Both the position numbers and the translations under genes were made by a program. A stretch of 64,000 bases of DNA from Alphaproteobacteria bacterium. GTDB lineage: Bacteria > Pseudomonadota > Alphaproteobacteria > Micavibrionales > Micavibrionaceae. The stretch is taken from assembly GCA_009995045.1 (NCBI GenBank), contig JAACQG010000007.1, forward strand, positions 85,849 to 149,848, given 5' to 3'. This document shows positions 52,595 through 61,774 of the stretch, piece by piece (positions within the stretch are counted from its first letter, which is position 1; every line of letters starts with the position of its first letter). The notes below the pieces were generated by a model. It searched no databases. It saw only the letters and a list, made by a program, of their open reading frames with translations, and was not told the DNA's origin.

Positions 52595-53482
52595 ATGGCT
52601 TATATAGACGACCCAGAAACACAAAAAGCGAATTTAGATTATATTCGCACCTCTATGAACGAACCTTTGCTTGAGAAGGATCATGAATTAGACCTTGCGC
52701 GGCGATGGAGCGAAGAAGGCGATGAGAAAGCGTTGCACGAATTGGTGCAATCTTACACACGTCTGGTTGTTTCATTGGCGGCAAAATTTCGTAATTACGG
52801 CCTTCCGATGGGTGACCTCATCCAAGAAGGCAATATCGGCCTGATGCAGGCGGCTCAGCGATTTGATTACAAACGTGATTTGCGCTTTTCCACATATGCG
52901 TCATGGTGGATCAGATCATGCATACAAGATTATGTGCTTCGTAACTGGTCGATTGTTCGCACTGGTACGACAGCGGCGCAAAAATCATTGTTCTTCAACC
53001 TTCGTCGTCTGCGTGCGCAGATCGAGGGGCGTGAAGAAGGTGTTGCGCTTGACGATGATGGTCGCGAAGAAATTGCCGATGAGCTTGGCGTAAAAGTCAG
53101 CGAAGTGCGTGCGATGGAGAGCCGCTTTAACGGTGGTGATCAATCACTTAACATGCGCATTGGCGAGGACGGCGAAGACGATTGGCAGAGCATGTTGGCC
53201 GATGAAGGTCCAAATCCTGAAGATGTTGTAACAGGCATTAAAGATGCGGAAACACGTTCAGCATGGCTTAACAACGCGCTTGATAAACTGAGTGAGCGTG
53301 AACAACGCATCATCCGTGAGCGTCATCTCGGTCAAGAAACAGTTACGCTTGAGGCACTCGGCAATGAGTTGGGTGTCAGCAAGGAACGTGTGCGTCAGCT
53401 AGAGCAGCGCGCCATGGAAAAAATAAAAGGATCAATTAGTAACGATATTAGCAATCCAACCGAATTACTAAGCAGTTACTAA
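52595..53482 (+). CDS. rpoH: RNA polymerase sigma factor RpoH (sigma-32 type)
   Basis: 295 residues, heat-shock sigma factor. Region 2 is MGDLIQEGNIGLMQAAQRFDYKRDLRFSTYASWWI; the RpoH box QKSLFFNLRR (129-138) distinguishes it from RpoD; region 4 ends LGVSKERVRQLEQRAMEKIK. Upstream, TTGGTTC (52547-52553) and GGAACCAA (52561-52568) can form a small hairpin 27 bp ahead of the start. An intrinsic terminator follows at 53531-53567. Confidence 0.96.
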   Translation: MAYIDDPETQKANLDYIRTSMNEPLLEKDHELDLARRWSEEGDEKALHELVQSYTRLVVSLAAKFRNYGLPMGDLIQEGNIGLMQAAQRFDYKRDLRFSTYASWWIRSCIQDYVLRNWSIVRTGTTAAQKSLFFNLRRLRAQIEGREEGVALDDDGREEIADELGVKVSEVRAMESRFNGGDQSLNMRIGEDGEDDWQSMLADEGPNPEDVVTGIKDAETRSAWLNNALDKLSEREQRIIRERHLGQETVTLEALGNELGVSKERVRQLEQRAMEKIKGSISNDISNPTELLSSY

Positions 53483-53530
53483 TCCCATACCAGTTTGAAG
53501 ACACGGTCATATAGATCTGTTTTCTCTCGA

Positions 53531-53567
53531 AGCCAGGCTGAATCCCCCTCCAGCCTGGCTTTTTTTA
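53531..53567 (+). terminator. Intrinsic terminator after rpoH
   Basis: AAGCCAGGCTG and CAGCCTGGCTT form an 11-bp stem with a short C-rich loop (AATCCCCCTC), followed by T6. It lies 48 bp after the rpoH stop codon. Confidence 0.9.
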
Positions 53568-53633
53568 TGTCCGTTTTAAAGCCGTGAAACGATCATTCAC
53601 CGCGTGAGAGAATAACAAAGACATGGGCAAGCC

Positions 53634-53660
53634 GTCATTGCGAACGCAGCGAAGCAATCC
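53634..53660. repeat. Dispersed palindromic element, single arm
   Basis: GTCATTGCGAACGCAGC followed by GAAGCAATCC matches one arm of the elements at 18047-18134 and 43181-43259. No matching second arm follows before the M48 gene, so it is a truncated copy. It lies between convergent rpoH and the protease gene. Confidence 0.65.
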
Positions 53661-53686
53661 TTTTAGCTGACTTAAACGCCCATCCT

Positions 53687-55144
53687 TTAATCTGTGATGA
53701 TTTTATACTGGCGGCCTGCGACTATGCTTTCATTGGGAAGAAGGCTGTTGAGAATGCGGAAGCGCTCTTCTTTTTTATCGCTGTATGGGAAGCGGCTTGC
53801 CATGCTCGCAATCGTATCGCCTGATTTTGCCGTTACGACACGCAATGTGTTGGGCTTGAGCGTATTCTTTTCCGCGTTTGATAGTGTATCAAAGCTATAG
53901 CTCGCGCGGCGCAAATCTTCGATGGTTCGGCTTGATGTGCCGCTTGGGATTGCGATTTGGAAACGCGCAAAGGAATCAGGCTTAAATTCGATTGCCATCA
54001 CACGGATGGTCACGGGTTTGCCACTGACCGTTCCATCAAACGCAGCGGTGGCGGCGTCCATGCCATTGACCGTTGTGCGTTCGGCGCGGATGCCGGGCTT
54101 ATCCTTTAACCAGCTTTGCGTGAGGTAATTGCTGGCGGATTGGCCGCTGCTGCGTTTGGCGATATCGAATAACATCACTGTGCCGTTATTATCAGTTATA
54201 ACAACTTGGCTAGGCTGATTGATGATCCGATATCCACTCGGCGCGGTGAATTTAAAGCCAATTTTTGGATGGTAAAATGTCTGATCTCGGGCAAAGCCTT
54301 GATCGGCGCTATCGCCGTAGGTGATTCCGTCGATGATTTGTAAATACTCGCTACGGTTTTTGATGTCACTATCGGCGTAGCTTTTGGCTTCATTTGCCGT
54401 TTTAAGAACGCGGTCGCCGGTTGCGGGGTGCGTTGAGAAATACCCTGCACCCGCATTCGGGTTTTGCCCCGCGAGGCGCGCATCAAGGCCGCTTTGCGCC
54501 TGAAGCGCGCTTAAGAACGCCGCCATTTCATCGGGATCATATCCGCCTTGTGTCATATACCGCAGGCCGAGCGTGTCGGCTTCGTTTTCTTGCGTGCGTG
54601 AATATGAGCTTAAATAGAGATTCGCGCCCGTACCGAGGGCTTGCGCGGCTTCTGGGCTGCCGATGACCGCGCCAAGGATCCCTGCCCCCAGTGATGTCAC
54701 AACGCCGCGTGAGTAACGCTCCGCGGAGTGACGTCCCGTGATGTGTCCCGCTTCATGGGAGAGAACGGCGGCCAATTGCGCCTCGTTATTGGCCAAAGCC
54801 AAAAGCCCGCGCGAGATATAGATATACCCACCGGGCAACGCGAAGGCGTTTACGATGGGGCTGTCGAGGACGAAGAATTTATATGTCACATCGGGGCGTT
54901 CGGTTTTTTGGGTGACTTTTGCGCCCACGCGACTGACGTAATCGGTGACGGATTTGTTATTGTAGATGCCGTATTGTTCGACGATTTTTTCATGCTCGCT
55001 CGCGCCGACGCTGTTTTCTTGTGCGGGTGACATGAGGGCGGTAAATTGCTGCTTGCCCGTCGCGGCGTTGGTTGAGCATCCTTGCAAGGCAAACGCGGAG
55101 ACCACAAGGGCGGATGTGGTTAAAAAGAATGACTTGCTAAACAT
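53687..55144 (-). CDS. M48-family metalloprotease lipoprotein with C-terminal LysM-like domain
   Basis: 485 residues. Lipobox LQGC (20-23) marks an outer- or inner-membrane lipoprotein. The zinc protease motif HEAGH is at 130-134 in LAAVLSHEAGHITGRHS, with a third ligand region RTQENEADTLGLRYM. The C-terminal part has LRVVTAKSGDTIASMASRF...VAGRQYKI, similar to LysM. This combination resembles BepA/YfgC-like periplasmic quality-control proteases. Divergent from the nuclease gene by only 24 bp. Confidence 0.9.
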   Translation of the reverse strand: MFSKSFFLTTSALVVSAFALQGCSTNAATGKQQFTALMSPAQENSVGASEHEKIVEQYGIYNNKSVTDYVSRVGAKVTQKTERPDVTYKFFVLDSPIVNAFALPGGYIYISRGLLALANNEAQLAAVLSHEAGHITGRHSAERYSRGVVTSLGAGILGAVIGSPEAAQALGTGANLYLSSYSRTQENEADTLGLRYMTQGGYDPDEMAAFLSALQAQSGLDARLAGQNPNAGAGYFSTHPATGDRVLKTANEAKSYADSDIKNRSEYLQIIDGITYGDSADQGFARDQTFYHPKIGFKFTAPSGYRIINQPSQVVITDNNGTVMLFDIAKRSSGQSASNYLTQSWLKDKPGIRAERTTVNGMDAATAAFDGTVSGKPVTIRVMAIEFKPDSFARFQIAIPSGTSSRTIEDLRRASYSFDTLSNAEKNTLKPNTLRVVTAKSGDTIASMASRFPYSDKKEERFRILNSLLPNESIVAGRQYKIITD

Positions 55145-55168
55145 GGTTTCAATCCTTCACAGTCTTTA

Positions 55169-56047
55169 ATGATGAGAGTGATACTAATCTTTTTAACGCT
55201 GATTTCCAGTGTAATCTTTATTCCATTTGCTCACGCGGATGAAACCCTTCCCGTTGTGGAATTTTCCGATATGCGCAGAAGCGGTCAAGGCGAAGTGGCG
55301 GATGTGCTTTCGCCCGTTACCATCTTAATGAAAGACGGGACGATCATTCGGCTTGTCGGGATTGATGTGCCGGGGATGTATAAAGACGATGCGAGCGTCA
55401 TGGCGGTGACGGCGCGCGATATCCTGCGCGATTTATTGGCGGGGCAGCGTGTTGAAATCTATCAAACCACTGATAAGAATAGCGGATTGGTCAATCGCAT
55501 GGGGCAACAGCTCGCGCATCTAAAGCTGGCCAAGGGTGGATTTTGGGCGCAGGGGGTTTTGCTGAAGCTTGGCTTGGCGCGGGTTAAAACCACAGCTGCG
55601 AATGCGCATATGGCGGATAAGATGCTTGTGATCGAGAGGGCTGCGCGCGAGGAGAAGATTGGCATTTGGGCCAATGATGCCTATGGCGTTGTCTCCGCCG
55701 ATAACGCGGAGAGCGCGGTTGGCAATTTTGCCATTGTTGAAGGGCGCATTCAAAGCGTCGCGCTCAAGAAAAACCGTCTCTATATTAATTTCGGCAAGAA
55801 TTGGAGGCATGATTTTACGGTCTCTATAGCGCCCGAAGACAAGCGTGCCTTTTCAAACGCGCGGCTTGATCCGATGCGTTGGGGGCGAAAGCGCGTTCGG
55901 GTGCGCGGATCGGTGCGTGACTATAACGGGCCGTATATGGAGATCACGCATCCTGGCGCGATTGAATTTCTTGATGATGATATCGCCTTGCCCGAAGATG
56001 CGCCGCGCGAAGATGCCCTCCCCCAATATGTCGCGCCGCCGCAATAA
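55169..56047 (+). CDS. Secreted staphylococcal-nuclease-like (thermonuclease) protein
   Basis: 292 residues. Signal peptide MMRVILIFLTLISSVIFIPFAHA, then an SNase/OB-fold domain: SPVTILMKDGTIIRLVGIDVPG, VEIYQTTDKNSGLVNRMGQQLAHL, LKLGLARV and AAREEKIGIWA. A second OB-like stretch follows (VEGRIQSVALKKNRLYINFGKNWRHDFTVSI). SNase domains cleave nucleic acids with Ca2+; the catalytic Arg-Glu-Arg set is only partly clear, so activity is unproven. Either of two adjacent ATGs could start it. Confidence 0.82.
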   Translation: MMRVILIFLTLISSVIFIPFAHADETLPVVEFSDMRRSGQGEVADVLSPVTILMKDGTIIRLVGIDVPGMYKDDASVMAVTARDILRDLLAGQRVEIYQTTDKNSGLVNRMGQQLAHLKLAKGGFWAQGVLLKLGLARVKTTAANAHMADKMLVIERAAREEKIGIWANDAYGVVSADNAESAVGNFAIVEGRIQSVALKKNRLYINFGKNWRHDFTVSIAPEDKRAFSNARLDPMRWGRKRVRVRGSVRDYNGPYMEITHPGAIEFLDDDIALPEDAPREDALPQYVAPPQ

Positions 56048-56134
56048 GACAGGTGTCTGAAATGCAAATAAAGCCATTGATCTGGCGCATTGCGCCCCTT
56101 AAGTTAAACTCTTAATGCATTCAAATTTAGGCTT

Positions 56135-57130
56135 ATGAGCACGCAGACACCACAAGAGACACCTCGCCCATTAAGAACGCGACCGCTGATGGATTTATTT
56201 CCTGCGTTGCGCCCTTATTCTAGTGGGTATCTGCGCGTTGATGACATCCATGATCTGTATTGGGAACAAAGCGGCAATCCTGATGGTGTTCCTGTTGTCC
56301 TGCTTCATGGTGGGCCGGGCGCAGGTGCGGGGCCAATGCATCGGCGGTTTTTTGATCCTGATCATTACCGCATTATTGTCTTCGACCAACGCGGCGCTGG
56401 GCGTTCCGCTCCCTTGGGCAGTATCGAGAATAACAATGCGGCAGAGTTGGTTGGCGATATTGAACGCCTGCGGACGCATTTGCGTGTTGATCGCTGGCAT
56501 TTATTTGGCGGATCATGGGGCAGTACGCTGGCGATGCTCTATGCGATCGCCCACCCAGAACGCTGCATTAGCATTGTTATGCGCGGGATCTTTTTGTGCG
56601 AAGCCGAGGAGATTGATTGGTTCATTCACGGTATTCACACTGTTTTCCCCGAAGCATGGGAACAATTCACAGCTATTTTAAACGACCAAGAGCGCGACGA
56701 TATCCTCGGCGCGTATTATGCGCGGCTGACGCATGAGGATGAAGACGTACAGATTGAGGCGGCGATCCATTGGAGCCTGTATGAGGGTGCGTGTTCGTCG
56801 TTATTGCCCAATTATGAAACCATCACCACATCGGAGCAAAAACAGCATGCATTGGCGCTTGCGCGGCTGGAGGCGCATTACTTTAAGCATGAATTAATCG
56901 CCCCTGAAAACAGCATTTTAACGCAGATTGATCGCGTACGGCATATCCCGTGTTCAATCGTACAGGGGCGTTATGACATGATATGCCCCATACGTACGGC
57001 TAATCGATTGCATCACGCATGGCCGGAAGCGGATTATGTGGTAGTCCCGGATGCGGGGCATTCCGCACTTGACCCCGCTTTGCGTTCTCGGCTAATAGAA
57101 GCAACGGAACATGCGAAAGCGTTAAAGTGA
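56135..57130 (+). CDS. pip: Proline iminopeptidase
   Basis: 331 residues, alpha/beta hydrolase fold, releases N-terminal proline. The oxyanion motif HGGPGAGAGP (59-68), nucleophile S127 in GGSWGSTLAM and DQRGAGRS are S33-family hallmarks. YDMICP and the C-terminal GHSALDP supply the Asp and His. Cytoplasmic, no signal peptide. 23 bp upstream of pgk. Confidence 0.94.
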   Translation: MSTQTPQETPRPLRTRPLMDLFPALRPYSSGYLRVDDIHDLYWEQSGNPDGVPVVLLHGGPGAGAGPMHRRFFDPDHYRIIVFDQRGAGRSAPLGSIENNNAAELVGDIERLRTHLRVDRWHLFGGSWGSTLAMLYAIAHPERCISIVMRGIFLCEAEEIDWFIHGIHTVFPEAWEQFTAILNDQERDDILGAYYARLTHEDEDVQIEAAIHWSLYEGACSSLLPNYETITTSEQKQHALALARLEAHYFKHELIAPENSILTQIDRVRHIPCSIVQGRYDMICPIRTANRLHHAWPEADYVVVPDAGHSALDPALRSRLIEATEHAKALK

Positions 57131-57153
57131 TCACCCTTGCATTAGGATAATAT

Positions 57154-58359
57154 ATGGATTTTGAAACGATTAAAGATATTGATGTGCGCGGCAAACGCAT
57201 TTTGCTCCGTGCGGATTTAAATGTCCCTGCGCAACGCGGCAAAGTGACCGACACGACGCGTATTGATCGTTTGAAACCTACCATTGATTATTTGCGCGAG
57301 GCAGGCGCGAAAGTACTTATCCTCTCACATTTCGGACGCCCCGAAGGCGAGCAAAACCCGGAGATGTCCCTCGCGTTTTTGGTGAGCGCGCTTGAAGAAT
57401 GTTGGGGCTGTGATGTGAAATTTGCCACTGATTGCATCGGCGAGAGAGCGGCGGCGGTTGCCAATGCGCTTGGCGATGGTGATGTTGCGTTGCTTGAGAA
57501 TTTACGCTTTCACAAGGGCGAGAAAGAGAACGACCCTGCTTTTGTGGCGGAACTTGCGAAGCTTGGCGATATCTATGTGAATGATGCCTTTTCTGCGGCG
57601 CATCGTGCGCATGCCTCGACCGAAGGATTGGCGCATGTGTTGCCGCCGGTTGCGGGACTGTCGATGGCGCGCGAGCTTAAGGCATTGGATGCGGCGCTTG
57701 ATAACCCGAAAACACCCGTTGTTGCGGTCACTGGCGGATCAAAAATATCCACTAAACTGAGTGTATTATACCATCTTGTTGAAAAAGTGGATTATCTTAT
57801 CCTTGGCGGCGCGATGGCCAATACATTCATCTACGCGCAGGGCGGCGATATTGGCGCATCCATGTGCGAAAAAGATATGCAGGATGAAGCGAAGAAAATC
57901 TTAGCCCACGCAAAAGACAAGCGCTGCAAAATCCTCCTGCCCATTGATGCAACCGTTGTGCGCGAGCTTAAGAACGGTGCGGAGCACAGCCACGTCCCCG
58001 CCGATAAAATCCCGAGCGACATGATGGCAATTGATGCAGGCCCCAAGAGTATTGAATATTTCCTTGATGAGATTAAGGATTGTAAGACCTTGGTATGGAA
58101 CGGGCCGCTTGGCGTGTTTGAAATTTCTCCGTTTGATGCAGGAACCAACGCATTGGCCAAAGCCGTCGCGCAGCGCACCAAGGACGGATCATTGATCAGC
58201 ATCGCGGGCGGCGGCGACACGGTTGCGGCGCTTGAAAATGCGGGTGTGGCGTGTGATTTGAGCTATATGTCCACGGCGGGTGGTGCGTTTCTTGAATGGC
58301 TACAGGGCAAGCCGTTGCCGGGTGTTGCCGCATTATCGCACAAAAAGAAAGCGGCCTAA
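57154..58359 (+). CDS. pgk: Phosphoglycerate kinase
   Basis: 401 residues; transfers phosphate from 1,3-bisphosphoglycerate to ADP. RADLNVPAQRGKVTDTTRI, LILSHFGRPEG, LLENLRFHKGEKENDP, DAFSAAHRAHAS and the C-terminal nucleotide motif SIAGGGDTVAAL are present. The only glycolytic gene in the window; gap and fba are not adjacent. Confidence 0.97.
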   Translation: MDFETIKDIDVRGKRILLRADLNVPAQRGKVTDTTRIDRLKPTIDYLREAGAKVLILSHFGRPEGEQNPEMSLAFLVSALEECWGCDVKFATDCIGERAAAVANALGDGDVALLENLRFHKGEKENDPAFVAELAKLGDIYVNDAFSAAHRAHASTEGLAHVLPPVAGLSMARELKALDAALDNPKTPVVAVTGGSKISTKLSVLYHLVEKVDYLILGGAMANTFIYAQGGDIGASMCEKDMQDEAKKILAHAKDKRCKILLPIDATVVRELKNGAEHSHVPADKIPSDMMAIDAGPKSIEYFLDEIKDCKTLVWNGPLGVFEISPFDAGTNALAKAVAQRTKDGSLISIAGGGDTVAALENAGVACDLSYMSTAGGAFLEWLQGKPLPGVAALSHKKKAA

Positions 58360-58392
58360 CAACAGCCGCCCTCACCCACCTTAAACAACGCA

Positions 58393-59532
58393 TCATTCAT
58401 CGTTTAGCGTTTGATCGATGGAATGTTTGATAATGTCTTTGGCAACATTGGTGTCAATGCGGGTGAAATAATTCATCGCCTTTGTCATGTCAGCCAAATC
58501 CACCATTTTCCCGTTATTACGAATTCGGTTGGTGAGCAGGAAGATCGACATAAAATCGGCCTTTTGGATTTCAAACGCGCGGCATGCAACAGCCAAGCCC
58601 TGCCCGCTATTTTGCATGAGAATGCTGATAACGGTTTCCGTTTTCATCCCTGTGTATTGCGCAAATTGCGCCACAAATCCTGAAATCTGACCGCGGCGCA
58701 AACTGCCGAGCATCATTTTGATCGTCAACAAGCCTTTATCTTTATAGCGCTGCGCGGCGTTCATCATGGGTTTTGTTGGCATGATGTTTTCGTGATCATC
58801 TATCGCGTCTGTGAATTCCTGAATTACGTCATCGACCATGCTGCCGATTGAACCGTCGATATCGAGATCATATGCTTTTACGATATATGCTTTAAGCGCT
58901 TGTCCAACATTTTGGTAAAGACGCTTTGCGATGTCCGCGGTCATTTCTTCGCGTTGAAGCAAAGGTTTTGCAAGCACTTCGTCGTCTTGCGCCATATCAA
59001 CCATCACATCAACCGCATATTCGGTGAGCGTGATCTTTTTATTTTGGGCGAGGTTTAGCACAGTGCCGCTTTCACCCGTATCGACAAGAATGTTGATGAT
59101 TTGATCGCTCATCGATTCGCGCTTGGCGATGGATTTCCAATGATCGGCGCCTTTTGATTTGATGATATAGATAAGGTCGAGATCACTTAAGATGACGCTT
59201 TTGCTTAAAATGCTTCCGGCGACATCAATATCATCATTGGCCATTTGCAAGATCAGGCGCAGCGGAACATTGTCCATGATGGATAGGCGCTCTGCCATGG
59301 CGGCGCGTAAATCACGCTCGGCTTGGCGCATAAGACCAATGAGCACATCGGCAACCAATTCGCTTTCGCGCGGTGACAATTCCATCTCAAGCAGCTCCGT
59401 CACCGCCGTGGTTAATTCCGCCCGCGCCAACGGTTTTTCATCCTTTGCGAGGCCGTGCAGCTTTTGACTGTCGTACAGCTTCACCAATAAGGGTGTCATT
59501 TTCGATGATTGATCTAAGACGTTTAAGTCCAT
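58393..59532 (-). CDS. DUF2336 protein
   Basis: 379 residues of helical repeats (LLEMELSPRESELVADVLIGLMRQAERDLRAAMAERLSIMDNVPLRLI; DHWKSIAKRESMSDQIINILVDTGES). This pattern is the alphaproteobacterial DUF2336 family, whose members are often annotated without a function and can be encoded near motility or signalling genes. The ATG at 59532 is preferred over one 14 codons upstream. Convergent with pgk. Confidence 0.85.
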   Translation of the reverse strand: MDLNVLDQSSKMTPLLVKLYDSQKLHGLAKDEKPLARAELTTAVTELLEMELSPRESELVADVLIGLMRQAERDLRAAMAERLSIMDNVPLRLILQMANDDIDVAGSILSKSVILSDLDLIYIIKSKGADHWKSIAKRESMSDQIINILVDTGESGTVLNLAQNKKITLTEYAVDVMVDMAQDDEVLAKPLLQREEMTADIAKRLYQNVGQALKAYIVKAYDLDIDGSIGSMVDDVIQEFTDAIDDHENIMPTKPMMNAAQRYKDKGLLTIKMMLGSLRRGQISGFVAQFAQYTGMKTETVISILMQNSGQGLAVACRAFEIQKADFMSIFLLTNRIRNNGKMVDLADMTKAMNYFTRIDTNVAKDIIKHSIDQTLNDE

Positions 59533-59843
59533 TTTATGTAAGCCCCAGCTAATTATTTTTGTGCCTTTTGGCATCTTTTTTAATGAGGGTTAAGAAGAAT
59601 TGATGGTGAGCGGGAACGCCCTGTTGATATGAATTCTACGCATTAAACTCTTAACTCTCAACACATGTTATACGCTTCAATCGTTATTTTTACGTTAAAG
59701 TTTGGTAAAAAGAGTCTTAAGATGCTAAAATAGTTTGATTGGTATTGTTTTTAATTATATTCAATTTACTGACTGTAAAGAAATATTAATCTTTTCTGCG
59801 TAACCTAATAATAGGGTTTATTTAAGAATTAAGGGTTTTAAAC
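59533..59843. other. AT-rich intergenic region between DUF2336 and the Q/N-rich gene
   Basis: 311 bp without a reading frame I can support. It is strongly AT-rich and must hold the promoters of two divergent genes. TTTAC-TGACT-GTAAA (59765-59779) is a small inverted repeat. TTGGTA followed 18 bp later by TAAAAT (near 59702-59731) is a weak promoter candidate facing right. Nothing else stands out. Confidence 0.6.
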
Positions 59844-60134
59844 ATGGCAGGTCCACTTTCCGGTATCGGTTCACAGACACAATCTGCTGTTGCAGCGCAG
59901 GCGCAACAACAGTCACAACAGAACAACCAAGGCGCTCGTCAGGCGAATGAACAGCCGCGTGAGACACGTCCAAACCGTGTACAACCGCAAAACGCACCCG
60001 CCAATGAAACGCAAAATTCCGCAAACACCACACAGGAAACACAGCGTCAGGAGCAATTCTTTGCCTCTAACCTGAACGAATCTGAAGTGGATGAGAATTC
60101 GCCGCGCGGATCGTTGATTGATATCGCGGTTTAG
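59844..60134 (+). CDS. Small Q/N-rich low-complexity protein
   Basis: 96 residues: MAGPLSGIGSQTQSAVAAQAQQQSQQNNQ, then Asn/Gln/Pro/Arg-rich sequence and an ordered-looking C-terminus SPRGSLIDIAV. Predicted disordered. The C-terminal motif PRGSLIDI may be the conserved part. TAAGGG precedes the ATG. A good intrinsic terminator follows, so it is a real transcription unit. Function unknown; it is divergent from DUF2336. Confidence 0.72.
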   Translation: MAGPLSGIGSQTQSAVAAQAQQQSQQNNQGARQANEQPRETRPNRVQPQNAPANETQNSANTTQETQRQEQFFASNLNESEVDENSPRGSLIDIAV

Positions 60135-60158
60135 ATATTCATTGATATAAGGACGAAA

Positions 60159-60184
60159 TGCCCGCTTTAGTGCGGGTTTTTTAT
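60159..60184 (+). terminator. Intrinsic terminator after the Q/N-rich gene
   Basis: CCCGC-TTTAGT-GCGGG hairpin directly followed by T6. It starts 25 bp after the stop codon, and its T-tract points along the plus strand. Confidence 0.88.
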
Positions 60185-60246
60185 TGCCCATCGAATCACT
60201 TCCAACATAAGATTCCCTCGTCCATCGCAATGGCGCGAAAGAAAGC

Positions 60247-61665
60247 TTATTGGAATGCGACCTCGTCGAAGCTGCGAAGTTTTCGGCTGTGGAGCTTTTC
60301 GTTGGGCGTTTCGCGCAATAGCTCCATGGTCAAAAGGCCAACCTTGAGATGCTGATCCACGCGCTCACGATAAAAGCTATCGGCCATACCAGGGAGTTTT
60401 AGCTGCCCATGGAGCGGTTTATCGGATACACAAAGCAATGTGCCATATGGTACACGCAAGCGGAATCCATTGGCGGCGATTGTGCCGCTTTCCATGTCCA
60501 TCGCGATTGCGCGGGATTGGCTGAGTCGACGGTTTTGACGGTCAAATGCACGCAATTCCCAGTTACGGTCATCGGTGGTGGCGACCGTTCCGGTGCGCAT
60601 GATTTTCTTAACGTCATACCCTTCCACGCCGCAGACTTGGCCGACGGCTTTTTGGAGGGCGACCTGAATTTCTGCCAAAGCGGGGATCGGGATGCTGGGC
60701 GGCAGGTCTTCGTCGAGGATGTGATCTTCGCGTAGATACCCATGCGCCAGCACATAATCTCCCATTGCCTGAGAATTACGAAGCCCCGCGCAATGCCCAA
60801 GCATCATCCATGCATGCGGGCGCAGGACGGCGATATGGTCGGTAATGGTTTTTGCGTTTGACGGGCCGACACCGATATTGACCATTGTGATGCCGCTGCC
60901 ATCTTCTCTGGTGAGGTGATAGGCGGGCATTTGCGGCAGGCGCTTGCGTGGGTCTGGCTGAATAAATTCTGCATAGCCATTTGTGCCGGCTGTCTTTTCG
61001 CCAATGAGGATAAATTCGTCGATATAGAATTGGTAATTTGTGAAAATGACGTAATTTTGGAAATCGCATTCCGATGTGCCGCAATAATGCCTGAGGCGTT
61101 GCAGGCTTAAATCGACACGCGGCGCTGTGAATAGCGCGAGGGGCGCATCTTCGCCAAGTTTGGGCACATGCGTGCCATTGGCAATTTCATCGTCCATGAT
61201 GTCCAGATTGGGCACATCAAAGATATCAGGCAGATCACCCATTTGATCGAGGCTTAACTGCCCCTCCAGATGGAAATCGGAACCAAGCGCGAAATGCAGC
61301 GGAATGGCGACATTGCTCACGCCAATTTCAATTGGAATGTCGTGGTTCATATTCAGCAAGCGCATTTGCTCAATGAAATATTCTTTAAAAATATCAGGGC
61401 GCGTCACGGTCGTGGAATATGATCCAGGCTTAGGGGCATAACCAAACGACATGCGCGTGTCTCTGCGTTTTGCGAATTTCGTGGTGATGCGGATATAGGG
61501 GTAGAACGCGGAAACGCGCTTTGTTGGCTTCTTTCCGTCTACGTAGGATTGGAATTGATCGCGGAGGAATTGCGTTTGCTCACTATAGATTTGCTCTATA
61601 GCCTCGAACGCTTCCTGCGGGGAGGTGTAGTTTTTCGGCTTTCTAGCCTTAAGTGCTATTATCAT
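60247..61665 (-). CDS. amn: AMP nucleosidase
   Basis: 472 residues; hydrolyses AMP to adenine and ribose 5-phosphate. The N-terminal AMNp_N-like domain starts YTSPQEAFEAIEQIYSEQTQFLRDQF and includes YPYIRITTKFAKRRDTRMSFGYAPKPG. The C-terminal phosphorylase-fold catalytic domain contains NIGVGPSNAKTITDHIAVLRPHAWMMLGHCAGLRNSQ and AIAMDMESGTIAANGFR. Length fits the family. Its promoter must lie in the region 61666-61932. Confidence 0.95.
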   Translation of the reverse strand: MIIALKARKPKNYTSPQEAFEAIEQIYSEQTQFLRDQFQSYVDGKKPTKRVSAFYPYIRITTKFAKRRDTRMSFGYAPKPGSYSTTVTRPDIFKEYFIEQMRLLNMNHDIPIEIGVSNVAIPLHFALGSDFHLEGQLSLDQMGDLPDIFDVPNLDIMDDEIANGTHVPKLGEDAPLALFTAPRVDLSLQRLRHYCGTSECDFQNYVIFTNYQFYIDEFILIGEKTAGTNGYAEFIQPDPRKRLPQMPAYHLTREDGSGITMVNIGVGPSNAKTITDHIAVLRPHAWMMLGHCAGLRNSQAMGDYVLAHGYLREDHILDEDLPPSIPIPALAEIQVALQKAVGQVCGVEGYDVKKIMRTGTVATTDDRNWELRAFDRQNRRLSQSRAIAMDMESGTIAANGFRLRVPYGTLLCVSDKPLHGQLKLPGMADSFYRERVDQHLKVGLLTMELLRETPNEKLHSRKLRSFDEVAFQ

Positions 61666-61739
61666 GCTCTATTATCGCTTAAAAAGCGTTTAGATTCAAT
61701 CAATAAGAGAGGTGCAATAAGAGAGCATCGTATTAAAAC

Positions 61740-61768
61740 TTGACAATATAGGAATTTATTCATATATT
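61740..61768 (+). promoter_or_regulatory. Strong candidate promoter between amn and ftsY, within a dyad
   Basis: TTGACA (61740-61745), a 17-bp spacer and TATATT (61763-61768) form a near-consensus sigma-70 promoter on the plus strand, although both flanking genes are on the minus strand. The same bases form an inverted repeat, GACAATATA and TATATTGTC, so a symmetric regulator site may overlap it. Confidence 0.55.
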
Positions 61769-61774
61769 GTCTGT

